Source of the DNA: Symsagittifera roscoffensis
Taxonomy: Eukaryota > Xenacoelomorpha > Acoela > Convolutidae
Direction: 5' to 3'
NCBI RefSeq assembly: GCF_963678635.1
Contig: NC_087068.1
Coordinates: forward strand, 29,204,318-29,268,317
DNA length: 64,000 nucleotides
Shown here piece after piece: positions 9,032 through 17,570 of the stretch (position 1 is the stretch's first letter; each line of letters starts with the position of its first letter). Below the pieces are notes generated by a model. That model saw only the letters and a list, made by a program, of their open reading frames with translations. It did not search any database and had not been told where the DNA came from. Position numbers and translations under genes: made by a program.

Positions 9032-10033
9032 CTAAAGATCAGTCCTGACTACCTCTTTTTGTGGCAACAGACTTATCGAACGTTTCGATACCGCTATTGT
9101 CTCCAAATCTTCCGCTGCGTTGTCATAGACTCTTTCGCTTGGTATAAGGTAGCGATCACTGTCAGGATCCTGGTACACCTCTCTGTCCAGATCCCTTGCA
9201 CGAGTTTCCACTAGTAGTGTGTGGATTGCTAGTTCGGACAGTTCTGATCCCGAGCTCGAGTTGCTGTCCGAATAGGTGTCAATTCCTGAGTTTCGGGAAT
9301 TTTCATCTATTGAAGAGGTTGTGATGGAGTCGTCACGATCCTCCAGATCATGCCTGTGCCTTCTTCGCATCCATCTGAACTCCCCGGACAAAACCTTGTT
9401 CTCCAGGTCCTGTTTCTCATCAGGAATTTTTTCATCTATATCAGACTCCCCGGACAAACTTTCTTGTCGCGGGTGTTGATCTTGTGCTCGCTGGTTCTTC
9501 TCATCATTCGTCTCCCGGACAAACAATCTTGCAGCAGGTTTTGTTCTACCATCTCACCTTTTTTATCCTGGTCCGCAAAGGTAACGGTTTTCCTTCGCGT
9601 ACTGCTTCCCTGTTATTTCCGTCCGTAAGAAGTACTGGTTAAAATATCGTGGGGTATTGAGGATACTAGTTGCTGAACTATTGTCCTACAATCCCTCTCG
9701 TTCTCTTCGTGTTGTCGTCTTGACGGCATGATCTTCACCTTCTCACTGACTGCTAGCGATGCCACTGCTGCTGTCCACTCGGGGTCATCTCTGGTCACTT
9801 CTTTTTCTAACAATCCACCCAGCATTCGCATCACTTGCGGTGTGATCTGCACCGTTTTTATCCAATAATGAGAGACTGTTTATGTTCATGCGAGAGAGTT
9901 CTTGCTGGACCAGATTCGAGCGCAGTAACAGATCAAAGGGGACCGGGTCCTCCTTGGATAGGATCTTTATCTCGGCTGCTTTCTCTACCGGTAACTCGTG
10001 GTGTCCTGGAATTGGATGTCCAGACTTGTCCAA
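9032..10033 (-). pseudogene. Pol linker between RNase H and integrase, in three frame-shifted pieces
   Basis: Three overlapping or adjacent frames (10033-9785, 9852-9613 and 9526-9032) continue the polyprotein from the RNase H fragment. They encode a proline-containing basic stretch, a helical acidic segment and a Ser/Asp/Glu-rich disordered segment. Frame changes near 9,850 and 9,570 show decay. No domain is recognised. The ~330-residue spacer between RNase H and the HHCC finger is longer than in most gypsy Pol proteins. Confidence 0.5.
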
Positions 10034-10041
10034 CCATCTCG

Positions 10042-10338
10042 TTAAGGGAAGCGCTTCATAGGTTTTTTTGTCCAGAAACGAGAATCCCTCCTTATTTCTG
10101 CCTGATATGCTTGCTTCTGCTCCAATCTTTCATAGAACTCAGTTTTCTTGCTGAGGCTATCAGCATTCTGGTGTTTATCACGCATCCTGTGTTCGATTAT
10201 CATATGGTAGCCATCCAATCTTACTATCCATCTACCAATATAACTCTGATCCATCGAGTAGGTCTTCAAAAAGGATAATGCTCTGTTGTCCACGCGTAAC
10301 TTGAAGGGAAACGCTTTCCCTGCTTGGTGCTGCACCAA
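10042..10338 (-). pseudogene. RNase H, C-terminal fragment
   Basis: The translated segment contains 'KLRVDNRALSFLKTYSMDQ', matching the gypsy RNase H strand with the TDH/VDN catalytic Asp, followed by 'IGRWIVRLDGY' and 'DKHQNADSLSK', the typical end of the RNase H domain. The N-terminal part of the domain is missing: upstream of about 10,309 the sequence changes into the 1,041-bp repeat. The first few codons of the open frame therefore derive from the repeat, not from RNase H. Confidence 0.8.
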
Positions 10339-11349
10339 ACAGACAAAATTTTCAAGGCAGTAGTTTTCTCAAGTGGGCGTCTGTTGCACCCACCGCGCAC
10401 TGTCTTACCTATCTGCCTTCGGACTGCCCGAGCTAGACCTACTAAAATCCTCAGGGCAGTCACTTTTCAAAAAAAACGTATTGGGTTTCAATCTACACCA
10501 ATGAATTACGCTCTTTTTAGTTTAGATTTAGTGTAGCGAATATCCGAGTTCGGACCTGTTTTGTTTTGGTCTGGTTTTTATTGAAAGGCAAGTTACCAGT
10601 GCAGTCACTGATTCCTAGCCTGTCAGCTAATAACCTAATACCTCTCACTGTAGCCTTTCTTCTGTTTTACCTAAGTCCTTTAATAAAATAATACCCCTCC
10701 GGATTGGCACAAATAGGACCCTTCCGGACTAACAAAATTTAGACCCCTCCGGATTGGGACCCCTCTGAGTTAGTAAATATAAAACCCCTCCGGATTGGGA
10801 CCCCTCCGATTTTGTGATAACAAGACCCCTCCGGATTGGGACCCCTCCGAATTTGAAAAATTTTGGACCCCTCCGGATTGGGAGCCCTCTTGTTTTGTAA
10901 AAGTAGCTTTTCGGAGATTTCTTTCTTTCAACCTATACCCCTCCGGATACGTTCTCCGATGCTATTTTGCTTTTTCAATTAACTAGGAAGGGTATGTTAT
11001 GCTTTCCTAGACCCTTCCGGATTGAGGCTAAGCCTCTTATTTGACAATTCACGCTAACGGTGAAGGGTCTTATCGCTAGCCTAACTTCGGCTCGATTAAG
11101 GTTTTCTTGTGCCTTTAGCCTTCCCTTTTCGTCTAGAACAGCCTAAAGTTACTCTATTCAACCGCTGTTACCTTTTGGTAGGGGTGTAAGGGCTTTTCTA
11201 AAAAAAATTATAAAACGTGAAGGGACCACCCTCCCAAATTGGTGAATTTGCTAAAAACAATCTCAAAAACTTTGCTCGTTTACTTTTCCGAAAAACTTTT
11301 GTCATTATCAGTAAGCTCAGCAATTTATTGATTTATTGGTACTAAGATC
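10309..11349. repeat. 1,041-bp direct repeat, left copy, lying inside pol
   Basis: This copy matches 16530-17570 at a constant offset of 6,221 bp with only a handful of substitutions and no indel that I could see. It separates the RT fragment (right) from the RNase H fragment (left), and roughly the RT thumb and first half of RNase H are missing at the junction. Ends are AAACGC... and ...ACTAAGATC on the plus strand; no TG...CA ends or target duplication are visible. It may be an LTR part, a recombination product, or an assembly join. Confidence 0.9.
10690..10950. repeat. Cluster of CCCCTCCGGATTGGG-type motifs (left copy)
   Basis: About ten copies of (A)CCCCTCCGGATTGGG or shorter variants (ACCCCTCCGA, ACCCTTCCGGA) are spaced irregularly 20-45 bp apart. 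The right repeat copy carries the same cluster at 16,911-17,171, and single copies continue to ~19,590. Confidence 0.85.
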
Positions 11350-12184
11350 TAGGAGCCTTCCATGTCAACACTGCTTCTACTGCTTCTGGGTCCGGCCTCA
11401 CACCATGTGGTTTGTGGTCTTCCAGGGTCAGTGTAGCTATGACCACGTCGTCCACGTAACACATCACGAGATTCCCGTATTTCTTGGTCACTCTGGTCAA
11501 AGCCTGAGCCATCAGTCTTTGAAAAGGGGCTGTTGCGTTGCACAAGCCGAAGGGCATCCTCTTACACTGGTACAACCCCCACTCACATGCGAATCCGGTT
11601 TTATCTCTGTCCTTCTTCCGCAGAGGGACCTGCCAGAAGGCAGAACCCAAGTCCAATGTGGTGAAGAACTTGGCATCACAAAGCTTAGAGAGGCTCTCGT
11701 CTATTCGCGGTATCGGGTACGCATCTTTTATCGTTGACGCGTTCAAGTAACGAAAGTCGCAACAAAACCTAAACTGCCCCCTTTCTTTTTCGCCATTACT
11801 ACCCCCGCAGGCCCATGGCAATTTCGAGGGTTCTATCATGTCGTATTCAAGCAACATTTCGATTTCCACTCGGCACGCTTCCGACTTGTGTGGCGTCATT
11901 CGTCTTGCGCCTTCCCTATGGGGAACGGCGCCCTCTTCAAGTTCGATTTCGTGTTGGACGAAATTACAGCAACCGATATCCGCCTTATGTTTTGAAAATA
12001 CATCTGCGTTCCGATTTAGGAGGTCCCGCAATTTTTCGAAATCTCCCTCACCTATTTTCCCTTTTAAATGTTCTATCTCTGGCAAAACCGGTTTGTCAGA
12101 TTCTAGTTCATATGACGAGGGGCGTTCCGGAAAATTCGAGCAGCTTGATAAGCCGTCGTCCGTTTCGGATTTCACACAGTCCAT
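11342..12184 (-). pseudogene. Reverse transcriptase, truncated
   Basis: Landmarks of a gypsy RT are in order: 'FRFCCDFRYLNA' , 'YPIPRIDESL', 'FTTLDLGSAFWQ' (first catalytic Asp), 'MPFGLCNATAPFQRLM' and 'CYVDDVVIAT' (YxDD, the other catalytic Asp pair). Shortly after YVDD the text jumps from 'LEDH' to 'GVRPDPEAVEAVLTW', so about 40 residues usual in the family are deleted. The frame ends at the border of the 1,041-bp repeat, so the thumb is missing. It overlaps the protease ORF by 77 bp in another frame, which fits a frameshift in an original gag-pol continuum. Confidence 0.85.
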
Positions 12185-14513
12185 TTCGCGTTACCGAGAA
12201 GCTCCGGCCTAAAATCACCGAACTCTGACTATTTGGATTCGGTACTAAGCAAACCTGTTTACTATCACTTAACGAATTCAAATTTCTCATTCTAAAAATT
12301 GCCACCACAGCTTGTCCTGGCTGTAGTTTTATTTTTCTATCTAAAAAAATTGGTACCTTGTTTTTGTCTGTTATTATCCTATTAATTGGATTCTTAACAT
12401 ACTTCCGGTCTCTGCCCAAGATGAATTGGTCGGCGTCGTCCAAATTCTCTACTACCAGGAAGCTCATCCAAAGATCCCGTCCTCCCATGTGGAGGACCGT
12501 TATTGGTGTTCTTCCGGCTACGTAAATGGCTCCTCGATTGGGCCTCGTGAAGCTCATTCTTTCCCAAGTTTTTATCGGCATCACACTCACTACCGCTCCT
12601 GTGTCCAGAAGCCCTGTGACTCCGATTTTCGTTCCGTTGGTGTCGAGCAGATGTGTGGTCACATCTGCTTCATACCCAATGTGTACTGCATCTTGTTCCA
12701 TCATGGCGTGATGGCCTATCCTGCGGACTTTGAGTTCCTCCTCACCCAAATAGATCTGCCCCATTTGGTCATCATCTGTTGTTACATAAGTCCTAGTGTA
12801 GATACTGATTTCATCCACGTTCAGCATCACTTGATACGGCCCATAGACTTCTAGGTAGCGTCCATGAAGTTTCTTCATGCGAGGGCCACCCGTCGTTAGT
12901 AGTGCCCTCACAGCCCTCGACTCGGTGCGTGGCTCCATCTGCCTCAGATAGTCTGCATATGTGTCCAAATGCATCAAAGTGAACTCAGACGGTTCACTCA
13001 GATTTCTGATTACCTGATGCCCTGCCACCGAGATTATCGACTGTATTTTACTTCCTTGCGGTGCCATACCGAACCTATGACCAGAGATAACATTAAGTTT
13101 CATGCTCAAGCTGCTTGGTGCTTTTGCCTCGACTTCCGTTGCTTCGAAGGTATTCAATTGCTCCTGTAGTTTCTCATTCTCCAGTTCAAGTTTCTCTTTT
13201 TGTTCGATCTCTTTCGTCGCCAGTTCCTGCTGCACTCTATTTAGAGCATCCCTCGCGGCTGCCCTATAATCGATCTTGAAGTCATCAGCCGCAGTTGCTG
13301 GTTCTGGTTCACGTATCTCTTCTGTTACCGCTTGCATTTTCTTTGCCACCAGCTCTTGAGGTTTATCTTTTCTGCGTGCCTCCGCTTCACTCAACAGGCG
13401 AGCCTTGCTGGCTTTCACTCCTGACAAAGCTTCTTCATGCCTTGGATGCTTGATGTCTGCCACTGCATCCCAGAATTGCGGACAATCTGATTTAAAATGA
13501 CCTTCCAAATTGCAAAAGAAACACTTCGGGCCAAATTTCGCAATTACTCCTCTCATGAAATCCTCATGGTCCAATTCTGACGCATCTTCGTCCTCGAGGC
13601 TAAAGCCTATTGCTTTCATGCTTTGTTTGTAAGTTGGGCATGCTGACACATGATGGTCCGTTGAACTGCAATTGGCACAAGAGCGTCTCTTGTCCATATC
13701 ATCCCTCGGTTTGTACCAGTTGTTCCCTTGGTTTGCTGGTCCGTTGTTAAAATTGCCATAATTGTTCTTATAGTGTTCAGGTCTCGAAGGAGGTTTCAAC
13801 AAAAGATATTCTTTTGACTTGAGCCTCAACTCCTCTGGTGTTGGCGCATTGGTTGATAGTGGTGTGTAATGCGTTGCCAGCATTGTCCGAAGTTCATCAT
13901 TCTTCACACCATCTATGAATTTTGAGGCTACTGCCAGGTTCATCTTTCGGTTCGACTCATCCGGTTGGCTGCGTCTTCTCAGCATTTCCAAGTCATCTAG
14001 AAACTTGTCTATCGTTTCATCTTCCCGTTGCCTCCATTTTTCGAAGCGCATCATCGCCTGGTGCCCCTGCACCCCTGATCCAAAACAGTTTAGCAAGATT
14101 TCGAAGATTTTCTTGGCTGTGTCACGCTGATATTGCTTCTTGGCCATGACACAGTTCAGGGCTGTCCCTTCCAAGTTACTGGTGAGCGCACTGCATTCCT
14201 GTCTTTCCGACAAGTCCTCTTCCTCGAAATGCAGTTTCATTACCTCTATCCAGGTATCAATATAGCCATCAGATTCGTCTTCATAGCATCTTGGTTTCTT
14301 AAAGACTCTTCTGGACTGCTCACTGCGTTCATTGGTTCTGGATAACCTCGTAAGGAATGTCTCCAAAGACCTGTTTAGAGGTTCAAAGGCTGTGGTCATT
14401 GCCGTAGCATCCCTAGAGTGTCCCGCCTGAGTGTCCTCACACCTTGTCAAAGGCTCTGTATGCGGTGCATCCCTGCAATCCGAGTCGCCATGAGTGTTTC
14501 CCCCTTGGCCCAC
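12108..14513 (-). pseudogene. Gag (capsid and two CCHC knuckles) plus aspartic protease
   Basis: An 801-codon frame. Residues ~75-240 resemble the retrotransposon Gag capsid region. Two CCHC zinc knuckles follow at ~279-292 (CANCSSTDHHVSAC) and ~331-344 (CFFCNLEGHFKSDC), which would bind element RNA. Residues ~420-455 form a Glu/Lys-rich coiled coil. A retropepsin-like protease has its active site 'LLDTGA' at ~636 and the second conserved strand 'FILGRD' at ~697. The frame opens with GTG, not ATG, and probably continues from the two upstream ORFs after frameshifts. Gag packages RNA in particles; the protease cuts the polyprotein. Confidence 0.85.
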
Positions 14514-14553
14514 ATGACTCCTCCCCGTGCTCGCATGTCCTCTGTTACCGGAA

Positions 14554-14913
14554 TCACTTCTCCCAGTCGCATGTGTGCCTTGCGTTGGTTGTTTGGTTGT
14601 TCATTAGAGGTATGTCTGTTCCCCGTTGAACTTGCTCTACTGTCCGGGCCCCATGTTCTATTACCCCTTGTGGCATAGCCTGATAAACTGCCCCTGCCTC
14701 TAGTGGATCCATATGCCCTCCTCCATTGAAGTTCACCTTCGGCTCCCTGCTGGGACCTCCCGACTTCGGTTCCTCTTCTTTTGGTCCACTCTTGCTGCCT
14801 AGTAGCTCATCCAACCTATCCTTGATAGCCTGAGTTCGCCTCTCCATCATCGCGTCTATCTTTGTGTCAAGAGTCCCAAGAGACTGCTCTTGCTGAATTC
14901 TTAACTTCTCCAT
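14554..14913 (-). pseudogene. Gag N-terminal part, fragment 2
   Basis: A 119-codon ATG-initiated frame lying 40 bp upstream of the Gag capsid frame. It begins with a short helical, Gln/Asp/Arg-rich segment and continues with Gly/Pro/Lys-rich disordered sequence. It lacks a known domain. Its position and same-strand continuity suggest that it is part of one long Gag, separated by frameshifts from the pieces on either side. Confidence 0.45.
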
Positions 14914-14992
14914 GTCGTCTCTTAAGCGTAACTCTCTGTTCCGCTTCTCTTGTCATTCGCGACAAGTTCTTTGCTGTGAGCTCGTCCGATCT

Positions 14993-15745
14993 TTATTTCA
15001 AGCGTTTTTCGCTCCTACCAACTTCTTGTTTATTGCGGTTTATTTCTTCCCGCAGACTTTCTCTTTCAATGTGAACTGCTCTTTCTAGTTCACTCGTTCT
15101 TATGGACATCTGTTCATTTTGTTCTCCTAAACTGTCCACTATGTTGTTCAAGGCTTCTTCTAGTGCTGCCCTGTTATCCACGAGTGGCGTCACTAGTGGC
15201 GGTGTAACCCTGTCGGTCCCAGGTAGCTTCGTGCTGGTTGAGATTCGGGCCTTGACTCTCTGCCTCGACGTCTTTTCATTATCCACCTCAGGATCCGCCA
15301 ATGCGTCGCCTAGCCCTCTGTTTCTACTCTCCCCGGTTTGCGGCTCTGAATTTGTCATAGTCGCGAAGCCTCTCAACTGGCCCGGTGTGTTTACCTCTTT
15401 GCTTATCGTTCTCACCACACCAAATTTGTCCATGGTTCCAGTCTCTCTTTCGACGTATGCCTCATTCTCCTGGGTCGAACTATTGAGGCTGACTTGAGAC
15501 CCAAAGTCCACTTGCTCTTCTTCGTCGTCCTCCTCCTCCTGGGATTCACCTTCATTTCCTGTGCCCACTCCCATGGTGAATGGAAAGATGTTTCCTAAGG
15601 TGTTCCTCATTCTTTCTGAGAACGATGAGGACGTTGTTTGTTTCTCAGTCCCGCCTGCCATCATGGTGTTGTCTGTTGGAGATGTTCTATTTGCCACTAT
15701 TTCAGTTGAAATGTCGGACAGTTCCGACATCTCCTCTCGATCCAA
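14993..15745 (-). pseudogene. Gag N-terminal part, fragment 1 (acidic, coiled coil)
   Basis: A 250-codon ATG frame. Residues ~60-80 are an acidic EEEDDEEE run, the middle is Ser/Thr/Glu-rich and disordered, and residues ~190-250 look like a coiled coil that would continue in the next fragment (Leu/Glu/Arg heptads). No enzyme motif is seen. It is probably the matrix-like N-terminal arm of the long Gag. Confidence 0.5.
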
Positions 15746-15780
15746 TGTCCCGGTGGAAGTGGCAAAATCATGGCTTTGTT

Positions 15781-16083
15781 CTACTGGAGAGATTCACTCG
15801 CGAGCCTTCTGCCTCTCCCTTCCAGTCCATGTACTTCCTGGTTGTCATTCTTGGCCGGGTCCGTATTGACCTCCAATTCTAACATTTCTTTTCTCTCTTC
15901 TGAGGTCTTCTGACTCCTCGTTTCAACCATTCTGCCTGAAACCGTCTCCCCTTTGTCGGTCCGGGCTCGTTTGATCCGATCCACAAAAGGGTCAGTCATT
16001 GTTTTTCTTTGCTTTTTAGATATGAATTTCCTAGAGCTATCACCTCGTTTAGGTATCCTTGACTTGTCTAGACTCATTCTCAA
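15781..16083 (-). CDS. First ORF of the element: basic N-terminal Gag segment or small leader protein (100 aa)
   Basis: ATG at 16083 opens a 100-codon, strongly basic frame (many Arg/Lys, including 'SKKQRKTM' and a KRART cluster) ending 35 bp before the next ORF. It is the most upstream ORF of the coding block and starts 21 bp inside the arm of a 59-bp inverted repeat. It may be the original Gag start, cut off by a frameshift, or a separate leader peptide. Confidence 0.45.
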   Translation of the reverse strand: MRMSLDKSRIPKRGDSSRKFISKKQRKTMTDPFVDRIKRARTDKGETVSGRMVETRSQKTSEERKEMLELEVNTDPAKNDNQEVHGLEGRGRRLASESLQ

Positions 16084-16103
16084 TCTGTCACTTCTTAATG
16101 CTT

Positions 16104-16422
16104 ATTGCCTTATAGTTTTACTAACAATAATAATGACACAACACAATAAATTTCACAAGATTTTCAAGGCAGTAATTTAAATCAAAAACAAAAAAATATA
16201 TATGTGCTTGATTGGGTAGTGAGTTTACTATCTTTTAAATTGACTGATAACATCATATTGTGCTAGTTCTCAAACCTTACGACCGATAATCGGTGAGTGT
16301 GAACAAATTATGTACAAACTGTACTCTGATAACATACAGGGATTCGTGGTCACTATTTTATAGAATCTTGTGAAATTTATTGTGTTGTGTCATTATTATT
16401 GTTAGTAAAACTATAAGGCAAT
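16104..16422. repeat. 59-bp inverted repeat flanking a 201-bp spacer
   Basis: The arm 16104-16162 (ATTGCCTTATAG...) is an essentially perfect reverse complement of 16364-16422. The unit lies directly upstream of the first ORF of the element. It may be a small MITE-like insertion with long terminal inverted repeats, or a structural leader element that could fold into a long hairpin in RNA. Confidence 0.85.
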
Positions 16423-16529
16423 ATATGTCAAAATTTATATATTGACAGAATATGAATACCTCTCTTTAAACGTATGTGTATTGTACTTTTAGTCGGTTGC
16501 AGTACAATAGTCGAACTCGCTTTTAAAGA

Positions 16530-17570
16530 AAACGCTTTCCCTGCTTGGTGCTGCACCAAACAGACAAAATTTTCAAGGCAGTAATTTTCTCAAGTGGGCG
16601 TCTGTTGCACCCACCGCGCACTGTCTTACCTATCTGCCTTCGGACTGCCCGAGCTAGACCTACTAAAATCCTCAGGGCAGTCACTTTTCAAAAAAAACGT
16701 ATTGGGTTTCAATCTACACCAATGAATTACGCTCTTTTTAGTTTAGATTTAGTGTAGCGAATATCCGAGTTCGGACCTGTTTTGTTTTGGTCTGGTTTTT
16801 ATTGAAAGGCAAGTTACCAGTGCAGTCACTGATTCCTAGCCTGTCAGCTAATAACCTAATACCTCTCACTGTAGCCTTTCTTCTGTTTTACCTAAGTCCT
16901 TTAATAAAATAATACCCCTCCGGATTGGCACAAATAGGACCCTTCCGGACTAACAAAATTTAGACCCCTCCGGATTGGGACCCCTCTGAGTTAGTAAATA
17001 TAAAACCCCTCCGGATTGGGACCCCTCCGATTTTGTGATAACAAGACCCCTCCGGATTGGGACCCCTCCGAATTTGAAAAATTTTGGACCCCTCCGGATT
17101 GGGAGCCCTCTTGTTTTGTAAAAGTAGCTTTTCGGAGATTTCTTTCTTTCAACCTATACCCCTCCGGATACGTTCTCCGATGCTATTTTGCTTTTTCAAT
17201 TAACTAGGAAGGGTATGTTATGCTTTCCTAGACCCTTCCGGATTGAGGCTAAGCCTCTTATTTGACAATTCACGCTAACGGTGAAGGGTCTTATCGCTAG
17301 CCTAACTTCGGCTCGATTAAGGTTTTCTTGTGCCTTTAGCCTTCCCTTTTCGTCTAGAACAGCCTAAAGTTACTATATTCAACCGCTGTTACCTTTTGGT
17401 AGGGGTGTAAGGGCTTTTCTAAAAAAAATTATAAAACGTGAAGGGTCCACCCTCCCAAATTGGTGAATTTGCTAAAAACAATCTCAAAAACTTTGCTCGT
17501 TTACTTTTCCGAAAAACTTTTGTCCTTATCAGTAAGCTCAGCAAATTTTTGATTCATTGGTACTAAGATC
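16530..17570. repeat. 1,041-bp direct repeat, right copy, upstream of gag
   Basis: Near-identical to 10309-11349. Relative to the minus-strand ORFs it lies 5' of gag, where a 5' LTR would be. It contains on the minus strand an AATAAA-like signal, a purine/pyrimidine-patterned CCTCCGG cluster and the palindrome GGTGCAGCACC near its 3' end. It lacks obvious TG...CA ends, and the same motif family continues beyond 17,570, so the complete LTR, if it is one, may be longer. Confidence 0.9.
16911..17171. repeat. Cluster of CCCCTCCGGATTGGG-type motifs (right copy)
   Basis: Same motif cluster as at 10,690-10,950. The recurring 12-15-mer is interspersed with short AT-rich pieces. Isolated members lie at about 17,809, 18,278, 18,508, 18,538 and 19,580. 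Confidence 0.85.

Larger units (their letters stand above)
1..17570 (-). mobile_element. Giant decayed Ty3/gypsy-type retroelement with extra ORFs (left end outside window)
   Basis: Read right to left, the minus strand encodes Gag with zinc knuckles, aspartic protease, reverse transcriptase, RNase H, integrase and a macrodomain, followed by a second cassette of six ORFs. The protein order PR-RT-RH-IN is that of Ty3/gypsy (Metaviridae) elements. G+C content and ORF density are visibly higher than in the host DNA to the right. The coding frame is broken many times by frameshifts and stops, so this copy is dead. The true LTR limits are unclear: a 1,041-bp repeat occurs both upstream of gag and inside pol, and no TG...CA-bounded pair was found. 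Assigning the 1-6,088 cassette to the same element is an inference from same strand, matching composition and its position right behind pol. Confidence 0.8.

Noticed and set aside
10266-10463. Minus-strand frame in the repeat with an RNase H-like look (RRPLEKTT)
   Set aside because: Frame and spacing do not match RNase H, and the same sequence occurs in the copy upstream of gag; resemblance is probably chance.
10324-10536. Identical short plus-strand ORFs in both 1,041-bp repeat copies (also at 16545-16757, 10795-10986 and 17016-17207)
   Set aside because: Their duplication follows from the repeat; translations are low complexity from the CCTCCGG motif and have no known domain.
10690-10950. 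CRISPR array
   Set aside because: Motif is short, spacing irregular, spacers are not uniform, and the DNA is eukaryotic.
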